Positions 1-5,530 are shown, counted from the first letter of the stretch. The stretch: 5,530 nucleotides of DNA from Pseudomonadota bacterium (GCA_016195115.1 JACQAI010000748.1:1-5530); one strand, 5' to 3'. Translations and numbers: made by a program. Notes: generated by a model not told the origin, from the letters alone.

Positions 1-545
1 GTGTCGACATAGCCGGGCGCCACGACATTGACCGTGATCCCCTTGGTGGCGGTCTCGAGCGCCAGCGCCTTGGTGAAGCCGATGATGCCGGCCTTGGCGG
101 CGCAGTAGTTGACCTGGCCGTACTGGCCGCGCTGGCCGTTGATCGAGCCGATGGTGATGATGCGCCCGAAGCTGCGCTCGCGCATGCCCTCGATCACCGC
201 GCGCGTCATCGTGAAGCACGACTTCAAGTTGGTGTCGACCACCTCGTCCCACTGCTGCTCGCTCATCTTGTGGAACGTGCCGTCGCGCGTGATGCCGGCG
301 TTGTTGACCAGGACGTCGACCGGCCCGAGCGATTTTTCGACTCTTCCGACCCCCGCCGTGCAGCCGTCCATATCGCAGCAATTCCACTTCTCGACCGGAA
401 TGCCGCTCTCGGCCTTGAAGCGCGCGGCCGCCTCGTCGTTGCCGGCGTAGGTCGCGCACACCTGGTAGCCGGCGTCCTTGAAGAGCTTGGCGATCGCCGC
501 ACCGATGCCTCGGGTGCCGCCGGTAACCAAAGCCACGCGCGCCAT
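1..545 (-). CDS. phaB: Acetoacetyl-CoA reductase (PhaB), 3' end cut by window edge
   Basis: Short-chain dehydrogenase/reductase that reduces acetoacetyl-CoA to (R)-3-hydroxybutyryl-CoA, the monomer for PHB, in the cytoplasm. The minus frame is open from the ATG at 545 to base 1, giving 181 residues; family members are about 240-246 aa, so roughly 60 C-terminal residues lie outside. Seen directly: the nucleotide-binding motif TGGTRGIG (residues 8-15), NNAG (81-84), and the catalytic set N106, S134, Y147 and K151 (the YxxxK is NYCAAKAG). The stretches NNAGITRDGTFHKM and INGQRGQYGQVNY closely resemble known PhaB proteins and favour PhaB over the related fatty-acid reductase FabG. The start is supported by AAGGGAGA at 552-559, with GGGAG 7 nt before the ATG. 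It lies 80 bp downstream of the pyrH-like gene on the same strand, probably in one transcript. It is somewhat cysteine-rich (C30, C56, C57, C62, C110, C148). The assignment is strong; only the cofactor preference cannot be read. Confidence 0.93.
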   Translation of the reverse strand, partial: MARVALVTGGTRGIGAAIAKLFKDAGYQVCATYAGNDEAAARFKAESGIPVEKWNCCDMDGCTAGVGRVEKSLGPVDVLVNNAGITRDGTFHKMSEQQWDEVVDTNLKSCFTMTRAVIEGMRERSFGRIITIGSINGQRGQYGQVNYCAAKAGIIGFTKALALETATKGITVNVVAPGYVD

Positions 546-551
546 CGCTCG

Positions 552-559
552 TCTCCCTT
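552..559 (-). promoter_or_regulatory. Ribosome binding site of phaB
   Basis: On the minus strand the bases read AAGGGAGA, with its GGGAG core 7 nt before the ATG at 543-545. This is good Shine-Dalgarno spacing and confirms the phaB start. It indicates independent translation initiation after the 80 bp gap from the upstream gene. Confidence 0.7.
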
Positions 560-625
560 ACGCCCTTGTTTCCTCGATCAGATCACGTTTCGGCGCAAGC
601 CGGCAACGGCGCCGCCGGCAGCCGC

Positions 626-1378
626 TCAGCCGTCGGCCTCGCGGGCCAGGCTCAAGGTCGCATCGCGACCGATGTAGGTGCCGGTGTCCTCGCCCAGGCA
701 GATCCGCCGGATGCAGCCCGGGCGGTCGAAGTTGAACAGGTGAATCGGCAGCCCGTGGTCGCGCGCCAGCAGCATGGCGGACTGGTCCATCACGCGCAGG
801 TCCTGGCTGATCACGTCGTCGTAGGTCAGGCTCTTGTAGCGCCGCGCCGCCGGGTTCGCCTTGGGGTCGTCGGTGAACACGCCGTCGACGCCGTGCTTGG
901 CGGCGAGGATCGCCTCGCAGCGCATCTCGAGCGCGCGCTGCACCGCGGGATAGTCGGTGGTCACGTAGGGCTGACCGATGCCGCCGACCAGCACCACGAT
1001 CGAGCCCTTGTCGAGGTGACGGGCGGCGCGCAGGCGGATGTAGGGTTCGGCGATCTGGTTGATCTGGATCGCGGTCATGACGCGCACGTCGGTATCGACC
1101 TTGGCGTTGATCGCAGCGCGCAGCATGACGCCGTTGATCACCGTGCCGAGCATGCCCATGTTGTCGGCCTCGGCGCGCTCGATGCGCCACTGCTCGGCGA
1201 TGTTGCCGCGAAAGATGTTGCCGCCGCCGACCATCAGGGCGACTTGGCAGCCGAGCTCGGTGGCCGACAGGATCTGCGCCACGATGTGCTCGATCGCCTC
1301 CTTGTCGAAGATCGCGCTGCCGCTGCCGGCCATCGCGCCGCCGCTCAGCTTGATCATGATGCGCTTGTAGCGGGTCAT
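626..1378 (-). CDS. pyrH: UMP kinase-like protein (PyrH family, divergent paralogue)
   Basis: Amino-acid-kinase-fold protein of the bacterial UMP kinase family (UMP + ATP to UDP + ADP, cytoplasmic, hexameric in the family). It has 250 aa, against about 240 for typical PyrH. Family motifs in order: KLSG at residues 10-13, GGGNIFRG at 51-58, ADNMGMLGTVING at 71-83, MTAI at 101-104, TTD at 140-142, DGVFTDDP at 165-172, YDDV at 186-189, VMD at 196-198 and LARDHGLPI at 204-212. Departures, compared with PyrH from memory: KLSGEAL has become KLSGGAM, and the conserved G-T-G-N-P-[FY] loop reads GIGQPYVTTD at 133-142. The usual pyrH neighbours (tsf, frr) are absent; the next gene is phaB, 80 bp downstream. 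The start at 1378 is chosen because GAGGA (1384-1388) lies 5 nt upstream. The family call is firm. Whether it is the cell's essential UMP kinase or a second specialised copy is inference; I favour a paralogue. Confidence 0.85.
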   Translation of the reverse strand: MTRYKRIMIKLSGGAMAGSGSAIFDKEAIEHIVAQILSATELGCQVALMVGGGNIFRGNIAEQWRIERAEADNMGMLGTVINGVMLRAAINAKVDTDVRVMTAIQINQIAEPYIRLRAARHLDKGSIVVLVGGIGQPYVTTDYPAVQRALEMRCEAILAAKHGVDGVFTDDPKANPAARRYKSLTYDDVISQDLRVMDQSAMLLARDHGLPIHLFNFDRPGCIRRICLGEDTGTYIGRDATLSLAREADG

Positions 1379-1383
1379 GCTGA

Positions 1384-1388
1384 TCCTC
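1384..1388 (-). promoter_or_regulatory. Ribosome binding site of the pyrH-like gene
   Basis: The minus-strand bases GAGGA end 5 nt before the ATG at 1376-1378. This fixes the translation start at the residue that gives a normal PyrH N-terminus (MTRYKRIMIKLSG) and argues against longer readings in other frames. Confidence 0.6.
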
Positions 1389-1524
1389 GTCGTCTGTCCG
1401 TCGCCGCGCGCGGCCGCGGGGCCGTTGGCGCGCAGTATGTCGGCCGCGCGCCGCCGCGCAAGCGATTCGCTGCCCCGCGCGGCAGGGGTGCAAGCCCCGC
1501 GGGCGCCCCCAAAACGCGCGCGCG

Positions 1525-1541
1525 GCGGGCCACCGGCCCGC
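1525..1541. repeat. Perfect 7-bp inverted repeat
   Basis: GCGGGCC and GGCCCGC are separated by ACC. The stem is all G/C and would form a stable hairpin in either strand's RNA. No T-run follows on either side, so it is not a classical intrinsic terminator. It may belong to a dispersed GC-rich intergenic element. Confidence 0.55.
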
Positions 1542-1564
1542 GCTGGGGCGTTTGGTGCGCTCGC

Positions 1565-1579
1565 GGGGGCTCCGCCCCC
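1565..1579. repeat. Perfect 6-bp inverted repeat GGGGGC-TCC-GCCCCC
   Basis: GGGGGC and GCCCCC flank a TCC loop, 24 bp after the preceding hairpin and about 58 bp before the flippase ATG. Motifs of this form are common in intergenic regions of high-GC proteobacteria and may be part of a dispersed repeat. It could also fold in the 5' leader of the flippase mRNA if transcription starts upstream of it. Confidence 0.5.
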
Positions 1580-1636
1580 TGCCGCGCTCGGGTCGTAAAC
1601 GCGTAAAAAACGCGCTACAAGCGAGCCCGTCGCGCC

Positions 1637-2941
1637 ATGAAGGCCCTGTTCATCACCGTCCTCACCACCGGCGTCCTGCAGCTCGCCAACCTGGCGAGCG
1701 GGCTGCTGGCCGCGCGGCTGCTGCTGCCCGAGGGCCGCGGCGCGCTGGCGGTCGCGATTCTGTGGCCATCGACCCTCGCCTATCTGCTGCTGCTCGGGCT
1801 GAGCGACGCCGTGCTGTACTACAGCGCCAACCGCCAGGAGCCGCCCGAGCGCGTGTTCGCCGCCGGGCTGTGGCTCGGCCTGGGCGCCGCCGCGCTCGCC
1901 ATGCTGGCGGGCTGGGCGGTCGTCGTCCCGCTCGCCTATGCCGGCTATTCCGAGGAGACGCGCGGGCTCGCGATGCTGCTCCTGTGGCTAATCCCGCTGC
2001 ACATCCTCGGCCTGGTGTTCCAGGAGATGCTGCGCGGCCATCACCGCATGGGCGCCTGGAACGGCCTGCGCGTCGCGCTCGGCGTCGGCTACGTCGCCTT
2101 CATCTTGATCGCGCTGGCGCTCGGCGCCGTCAGCGTCACGGGCTTCGGCGTCGCCTATCTGGTGTCGCACGTGCCGCCGCTGGTGATTGCCCTGCTGGTG
2201 TGCATCGGCGCCGGCTGGGCCGGCTGGCGGCTGGCGCTCGACACCGCCAAGCGCATGCTGCACTACGGCGCGCGCATCCACGTCGGCAGCGTGATCAGCA
2301 TGCTGAACGGCAGGATCGATCAAATGCTGGTCGCCGGCGCGCTGAGCGCCGCGGCGATGGGCCTTTACGTCGTCGCCGTGACGGTCAGCCAGATCACCGC
2401 GACGCTGGCCAACTCGGTCGCCATGGTCGCCTGGCCGCGCGCCGCCGCGGCGTCGGCGGCCGACCGGCCGGCCGTGATCGGCCGCTATCTGCGCCTGACC
2501 CTGGTCCTGATGATCGCGACGACAGTGGTGCTGTATGCGCTGGCGCCCTGGCTGATCGGCTTGCTGTTCGGCAGCGCCTTCGTCGAGGCGACGCCGGTCG
2601 TCCGCATCCTGCTGCTCGGTGCGCTGCCGATCGCGATCAAGGAGTTCTTCGTGCTCGCCTTCAAGGCCTACGACCGGCCACTGGCGCTCTCGAAGGGCGA
2701 GCTCCTGACGCTCGCGGTCAATGCCGGGCTGCTGGCGGCGCTGGTGCCGGCGTTCGGCCTGGCCGGCGTCGCCACCGCCTATGTCGTCGGGCGCTGGATC
2801 GCGGTGCTCTATCTTGCCCGGCTGATGCGCCGCGACCTCGACCTCAAGCTGACCCCGCTCCTGACGCCGACCCGCGATGACCTCGACCGCCTGGCCGACG
2901 GCACGCGGCGCGGCCTGAGGGCCGCCGGTCTACGGGTGTAG
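1637..2941 (+). CDS. Oligosaccharide/polysaccharide flippase family membrane protein
   Basis: This 434-aa polytopic inner-membrane protein resembles the polysaccharide-exporter branch (Wzx/RfbX-type) of the MVF/MOP superfamily, which flips lipid-linked glycans across the inner membrane. About 12 hydrophobic segments can be read, near residues 5-27, 40-58, 75-101, 112-128, 145-163, 170-191, 215-233, 240-262, 284-311, 321-342, 355-371 and 374-396, ending in a charged tail (398-434). The N-terminal stretch LASGLLAARLLLPEGRGALA matches the usual first-helix signature (R-L-L-x-P-E-x-R-G) of these proteins. The start at 1637 gives this N-terminus; no strong Shine-Dalgarno is visible. No glycosyltransferase or other glycan gene is in view, so the substrate is unknown. 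It is the only plus-strand gene, convergent with phaA (15 bp between stops), and sits inside an otherwise PHA-related locus. Confidence 0.82.
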   Translation: MKALFITVLTTGVLQLANLASGLLAARLLLPEGRGALAVAILWPSTLAYLLLLGLSDAVLYYSANRQEPPERVFAAGLWLGLGAAALAMLAGWAVVVPLAYAGYSEETRGLAMLLLWLIPLHILGLVFQEMLRGHHRMGAWNGLRVALGVGYVAFILIALALGAVSVTGFGVAYLVSHVPPLVIALLVCIGAGWAGWRLALDTAKRMLHYGARIHVGSVISMLNGRIDQMLVAGALSAAAMGLYVVAVTVSQITATLANSVAMVAWPRAAAASAADRPAVIGRYLRLTLVLMIATTVVLYALAPWLIGLLFGSAFVEATPVVRILLLGALPIAIKEFFVLAFKAYDRPLALSKGELLTLAVNAGLLAALVPAFGLAGVATAYVVGRWIAVLYLARLMRRDLDLKLTPLLTPTRDDLDRLADGTRRGLRAAGLRV

Positions 2942-2950
2942 CAGACGGCT

Positions 2951-2966
2951 GCGGGTTTACCCCCGC
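2951..2966. terminator. Small hairpin between convergent flippase and phaA ends
   Basis: GCGGG (2951-2955) can pair with CCCGC (2962-2966) over a 6-nt loop. It covers the phaA stop codon (2957-2959) and lies 9 bp past the flippase stop. With only 15 bp between the two convergent genes, this is the one visible structure that could end transcription in both directions. The stem is short and no U-tract follows, so terminator activity is doubtful. Confidence 0.25.
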
Positions 2967-4132
2967 TCGACGCACATCGCGATGCCCATGCCGCCGCCGA
3001 TGCACAAGGTCGCCAGGCCCTTCTTGGCCTGACGCTTTTGCATCTCGAACAACAGCGTGGTGAGCACGCGCGCGCCCGAGGCGCCGATCGGATGGCCGAG
3101 CGCGATCGCGCCGCCGTTGACGTTGACCTTGGCGGGATCCCAGCCGAGGTCCTTGTTGACCGCGCAAGCCTGCGCGGCAAATGCCTCGTTGGCCTCGACC
3201 AGGTCGAGGTCGTCCTTCGACCAGCCGGCCTTCTTGAGCGCGGCGCGGCTGGCCGGGATCGGCCCGGTGCCCATGATCGCCGGATCGACGCCGGTCGTCG
3301 CCCAGGAGACAATGCGCGCGAGCGGCGTCAGGCCGCGCTTGGCCGCCTCGGCGGCGCTCATCAGCACGACCGCGGCGGCACCGTCGTTGATGCCCGAGGC
3401 GTTGCCGGCGGTGACGCTGCCGTTCTTGTCGAACGCGGCGCGCAGCTTGGCCAATGTCTCGACAGTGGTGCCGTGCTTGGGATACTCGTCGGTGTCGACG
3501 ATGGTGTCGCCCTTGCGCCCAGCGATCGTCACCGGAACGATCTCGTCCTTGAACTTGCCGGCTTTTTGGGCCGCTTCCGCCTTCTGCTGCGACGCCGCGG
3601 CGAACGCATCCTGCTGCTCGCGCGTGATCTGATATTTCTGCGCGACGTTCTCGGCGGTATTGCCCATGTGGTAGCCGTGGAAGGCGTCGATCAGGCCGTC
3701 CTTCAGCATGGTGTCGAGCATCTGGGCGTCGCCCATCTTGACGCCGCCGCGCAGATACAAGGCATGCGGCGCCTGGCTCATGCTCTCCTGGCCGCCGGCG
3801 ATCACGATCTCGCTGTCGCCGTTGCGGATCGCCTGGAAGCCGAGCGCGACCGCGCGCAGGCCCGAGCCGCACAGCTGGTTGATGCCGTAGGCGGTGCGCT
3901 CGACCGGGATGCCGGCCTTGATCGCAGCCTGGCGCGCCGGACCCTGGCCGGTGCCGGCGGTCAGGATCTGGCCGAGGATAACCTCGGAGACGTCGCCCGC
4001 CTCGAGCTTGGCGCGCTTCAGGAGCTCCTTGATCACGACCTCGCCGAGATAGTGCGCCGGCACGCTGGCCAGCAGGCCGTTGAACGAGCCGACCGGGGTG
4101 CGCGCCGCGGCGGCAATCACGACATCGGTCAT
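2957..4132 (-). CDS. phaA: Acetyl-CoA acetyltransferase (beta-ketothiolase, PhaA)
   Basis: Biosynthetic thiolase that condenses two acetyl-CoA to acetoacetyl-CoA, the first step of PHB synthesis, in the cytoplasm (tetrameric in the family). The product is 391 aa, the normal family length. All catalytic features are visible: the acyl-accepting C88 in NQLCGSG (85-91), NEAFAAQ at 315-321, H347 in GHPIG (346-350), and C377 in CIGGGMG (377-383). GNASGINDGAA (243-253) is the conserved thiolase segment. The frame stays open upstream to 4207, but the ATG at 4132 is preferred: it gives the family N-terminus MTDVVIAAAARTPVG and has GGAGG 9 nt upstream, while the extra 25 residues are not thiolase-like. 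It follows the synthase-like gene by 112 bp on the same strand, probably in one operon. Its 3' end faces the flippase. A role in catabolic thiolysis cannot be excluded, but the context favours PHB. Confidence 0.95.
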   Translation of the reverse strand: MTDVVIAAAARTPVGSFNGLLASVPAHYLGEVVIKELLKRAKLEAGDVSEVILGQILTAGTGQGPARQAAIKAGIPVERTAYGINQLCGSGLRAVALGFQAIRNGDSEIVIAGGQESMSQAPHALYLRGGVKMGDAQMLDTMLKDGLIDAFHGYHMGNTAENVAQKYQITREQQDAFAAASQQKAEAAQKAGKFKDEIVPVTIAGRKGDTIVDTDEYPKHGTTVETLAKLRAAFDKNGSVTAGNASGINDGAAAVVLMSAAEAAKRGLTPLARIVSWATTGVDPAIMGTGPIPASRAALKKAGWSKDDLDLVEANEAFAAQACAVNKDLGWDPAKVNVNGGAIALGHPIGASGARVLTTLLFEMQKRQAKKGLATLCIGGGMGIAMCVERG

Positions 4133-4139
4133 GGGCTGA

Positions 4140-4146
4140 TCCCTCC
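4140..4146 (-). promoter_or_regulatory. Ribosome binding site that fixes the phaA start
   Basis: The minus strand reads GGAGGGA, with the GGAGG core 9 nt before the ATG at 4130-4132. It is a near-perfect Shine-Dalgarno and the reason for rejecting the in-frame ATG 75 bp further upstream (4207), which would place this site inside the coding region. Confidence 0.75.
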
Positions 4147-4244
4147 GTCGGGGGTCTCGGGTTTGGACATTAGGCGCGATGGCTATTTGGGAAGCAAGCG
4201 CGGCCATTTCAGCCGTGCATGCGCGCGATTCACCCGCATACCCG

Positions 4245-5471
4245 CTATGCCGATTGCTCGCGGCACCAGGCGGCGAGCGGCTCCCAGACGCTGGTGCGGG
4301 CGCCGTTCGACACCACCATGCCGATGTGGCCGAGCGGCGGCAGCAAGGTGCGCGCGCCGGGCAGCGCCTGGGCGAGCGCCTCGGCCGAGGCCGGCGGCAC
4401 GATGCGGTCGTGCGCCGGCACGACGACCAGCGACGGCCGCCTGAAGCGGCCGGGATCGACGATCCGACCGGCGACCCGCCAGGCCAGCCGCGCCGGCGTG
4501 TTGGCGGCGTACCAGCCGGCCATGCATTCGCGCGCCACCGCGCCGGCCAGCATGACGCCGTCGTTGATCCAGTCCTCGAGCGCGACGAAGGCCGTGAAGG
4601 TCGGCGACGCGGCGTCGCTCTCGGCCAAAGCCTCGAACTTGCGCGTCACCAGATAGGGGTCGAGCGCGAAGAACAGGCTCTGCACCAGATCGACCGGCAT
4701 CGCGCCGAGCGCGTCGGTGATCAGGTTGAGCCACGGCAGCGCCGCCGCGACGCGCCGCGCCAAGGCGTGATCGGCGTGGAAATCCCACGGCGTCGCGAGC
4801 AGGGTCAACTGCGCGACGTCGGCCTGGCGGCGCAGCGCCAGCGCCAACGCCAGCAGCCCGCCCATGCAGTAGCCGATCACGCCGACCGGGCCGCGCCCGA
4901 TGGTCAGCGCGTGGTCGAGCGCGCCTTCGAGCGGTCCCGCGATGTAGTCGGTCAGCGTGAAGGTCGCCTCGACGTCGCCCGGCTTGCCCCAGTCGACCAG
5001 CAGCGGCCGTACGCCGGCGCGCGCCAAGTGGCGCAGCAGGCTGCGCTCGGCCGACAGGTCGAGCACGAAGGCGCGATTGATCAACGACGGCACGACCAGG
5101 ACCGCACGCGCACCCCGACGCCGCGCGGCGGGATGGATGGCGCCGTAGTCGAGCAGGCGCGTGTTGCCCTCGCTCCATGCCGCGGGTGGATTCTCGAGGT
5201 CGCGATGGAAGGGATGGCGGCGATAGGCCACCACGCCCTCCGCCAAGCGTTCCATGCGGCGGCCGATCTCGCGATGAAGCGCCGCTTCGAAGCGGCCGCT
5301 GTCGACCGCGGCGATCTCCTTCAGGAGATCAGCGAGGGCCGAGCCTTGATTCGAGCTGGGCGACCCGCTCTTCGAGAGCCGCCACGCGCTTTCTGAGCTC
5401 GCCCACGTCATCAGGGCCGTGCCCAGGTGCAGCGGCAACGGACGAGGACCAAGTCGAGGCGTTGGCGGCAT
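4245..5471 (-). CDS. PHA synthase-like alpha/beta hydrolase (short PhaC-like, Cys nucleophile)
   Basis: Probable poly-3-hydroxyalkanoate synthase-type enzyme, joining (R)-3-hydroxyacyl-CoA units into polyester at the granule surface. Residue numbers count from the ATG at 5471 (408 aa). The lipase-box-like GYCMGG (200-205) has Cys202 as nucleophile, as in PHA synthases, instead of the Ser of ordinary hydrolases. D355 (in VVPAHDRIVPP) and H382 (in LGHIGMVV) complete a Cys-Asp-His triad. Other PhaC-like stretches are VLVVPSLINRAFVLDL (124-139), DWGKPGD (160-166) and EDWINDG (299-305). It is shorter than class I/II PhaC (about 560-600 aa) and near class III PhaC (about 355 aa). The start is uncertain: 5471 keeps the RPLPLHL element that I recall from relatives, but no clear Shine-Dalgarno precedes it. 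TTG 5507, ATG 5411 and ATG 5255 are alternatives, and the frame stays open to the window edge. Polymerase activity is inferred from the Cys box and phaA linkage; a depolymerase or thioesterase role is possible. Confidence 0.82.
   Translation of the reverse strand: MPPTPRLGPRPLPLHLGTALMTWASSESAWRLSKSGSPSSNQGSALADLLKEIAAVDSGRFEAALHREIGRRMERLAEGVVAYRRHPFHRDLENPPAAWSEGNTRLLDYGAIHPAARRRGARAVLVVPSLINRAFVLDLSAERSLLRHLARAGVRPLLVDWGKPGDVEATFTLTDYIAGPLEGALDHALTIGRGPVGVIGYCMGGLLALALALRRQADVAQLTLLATPWDFHADHALARRVAAALPWLNLITDALGAMPVDLVQSLFFALDPYLVTRKFEALAESDAASPTFTAFVALEDWINDGVMLAGAVARECMAGWYAANTPARLAWRVAGRIVDPGRFRRPSLVVVPAHDRIVPPASAEALAQALPGARTLLPPLGHIGMVVSNGARTSVWEPLAAWCREQSA
5313..5330 (-). repeat. Perfect inverted repeat at the end of the coiled-coil gene
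   Basis: On the minus strand GATCTCC and GGAGATC flank TGAA, giving a 7-bp RNA stem with a tetraloop (8-bp arms and a 2-nt centre on DNA). It starts one base into the TGA stop codon (5329-5331) of the coiled-coil gene, inside the coding region of the synthase-like gene. It contains an AAGGAG Shine-Dalgarno-like core paired to CTCCT, but no start codon follows at a useful distance. No U-tract follows. Confidence 0.5.
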
Positions 5472-5530
5472 GCGGAGCAGCTTGGGCAGCTTGTATTGCA
5501 GACGCAACCTGTGCGTTCGCGGCCGCGAAC
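5329..5530 (-). CDS. C-terminus of a phasin-like / PHA-synthase-subunit-like coiled-coil protein (5' end outside window)
   Basis: A frame that enters at the right edge and ends at TGA 5329-5331 encodes 66 C-terminal residues. The first 35 or so are rich in Ala, Gln, Ser and Asn (beginning FAAANAQVASAIQAAQ). The tail, ELRKRVAALEERVAQLESRL (residues 44-63), has clear heptads with V/L at a/d positions and alternating charges, typical of an oligomerising coiled coil. Such Ala-rich proteins with C-terminal coiled coils are common among phasins, PHA granule-associated proteins and the PhaE subunit of class III synthases. With the synthase-like gene and phaA next, a granule or synthase partner is the best guess, but no family signature is visible in this piece. 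It overlaps the start of the synthase-like gene by up to 143 bp in another frame. About two thirds of its codons end in G/C by hand count, lower than in the neighbours. Confidence 0.55.
   Translation of the reverse strand, partial: FAAANAQVASAIQAAQAAPHAANASTWSSSVAAAPGHGPDDVGELRKRVAALEERVAQLESRLGPR

Larger units (their letters stand above)
1379..1636. other. Divergent intergenic region with GC-rich inverted repeats
   Basis: This 258 bp spacer separates the minus-strand pyrH-like gene from the plus-strand flippase, so it should hold promoters for both. No consensus -35/-10 pair is clear. About 1470-1590 is extremely GC-rich and carries several short inverted repeats: GCGGGCC at 1525-1531 pairs with GGCCCGC at 1535-1541 across a 3 nt loop, and GGGGGC at 1565-1570 pairs with GCCCCC at 1574-1579 across TCC. 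An AT-richer patch follows at 1595-1620, with two near-copies of AAACGCG (from 1597 and 1609), and is the likeliest place for the flippase promoter. No small gene with a convincing start and codon pattern was seen. Confidence 0.55.

Noticed and set aside
599..619. GCCGGC repeated 9 bp apart between the pyrH-like gene and phaB, able to form a hairpin
   Set aside because: GCCGGC is self-complementary and very frequent in such GC-rich DNA; there is no U-tract and it sits in a probable operon, so I do not call a terminator.
558..1493. Minus-strand 311-codon open frame overlapping the pyrH-like gene
   Set aside because: Its translation is Arg/Gly/Ala/His-rich low-complexity sequence without any fold signature; it is the out-of-frame shadow of the clear UMP kinase-like gene.
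566..1606. Plus-strand 346-codon open frame opposite the pyrH-like gene
   Set aside because: Antisense shadow in GC-rich DNA, rich in His/Asp/Arg/Ala, with no motif; the minus strand codes for a recognisable family here.
1552..2880. Plus-strand 442-codon frame, slightly longer than the flippase
   Set aside because: Translation is Arg/Ala/Pro/Gly-rich with no hydrophobic pattern, whereas the overlapping frame at 1637-2941 encodes a coherent 12-segment membrane protein.
4133..4207. 25-residue N-terminal extension of phaA from the ATG at 4207
   Set aside because: The extension does not resemble thiolases and contains the strong ribosome binding site of the ATG at 4132.
3038..4444. Plus-strand 468-codon frame opposite phaA
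   Set aside because: Antisense of a complete thiolase with all catalytic residues; composition is typical of shadow frames and no family is recognisable.
4179..5396. Plus-strand 405-codon frame opposite the synthase-like gene
   Set aside because: Arg/Gln/His-rich shadow with no motifs; the minus strand encodes the alpha/beta hydrolase.

Overview
This 5.5 kb window comes from a high-GC proteobacterial chromosome, most likely an alphaproteobacterium of Rhodospirillales type. That placement is an inference from base composition, strong G/C preference at third codon positions and the protein families; no marker gene is present. The theme is polyhydroxyalkanoate (PHA, bacterial storage polyester) synthesis. 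Most genes lie on the minus strand, so the locus reads from right to left.

Layout from right to left. (1) 5530-5329, minus: the C-terminal end of an Ala-rich protein finishing in a short coiled coil, phasin-like or PHA-synthase-subunit-like, entering from outside the window. (2) 5471-4245, minus: a short PHA-synthase-like alpha/beta hydrolase with a cysteine nucleophile. Its N-terminus appears to overlap gene 1 by about 143 bp in another frame. (3) 4132-2957, minus: acetyl-CoA acetyltransferase (phaA), with intact Cys/His/Cys catalytic residues. (4) 1637-2941, plus: a membrane flippase of the polysaccharide-exporter (MVF/PST) type, convergent with phaA and divergent from the next gene. (5) 1378-626, minus: a divergent UMP-kinase-like protein (pyrH family). 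(6) 545-1, minus: acetoacetyl-CoA reductase (phaB), which runs off the left edge without its last 60 or so residues.

Together phaA (two acetyl-CoA to acetoacetyl-CoA), phaB (NAD(P)H reduction to (R)-3-hydroxybutyryl-CoA) and the synthase-like protein (polymerisation) would make a complete PHB route, with the coiled-coil protein as a likely granule or synthase partner. The phaC-phaA block is separated from phaB by two genes with no obvious role in the pathway: the flippase, on the opposite strand, and the pyrH-like gene, which appears co-transcribed with phaB.

The points most worth a second look are the apparent dual-coding overlap at the right edge and the atypical UMP-kinase paralogue placed directly ahead of phaB. 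I see no tRNA, rRNA, CRISPR array, insertion sequence or phage feature. The only sizeable gene-free stretch is the 258 bp divergent spacer at 1379-1636, which is rich in GC inverted repeats.
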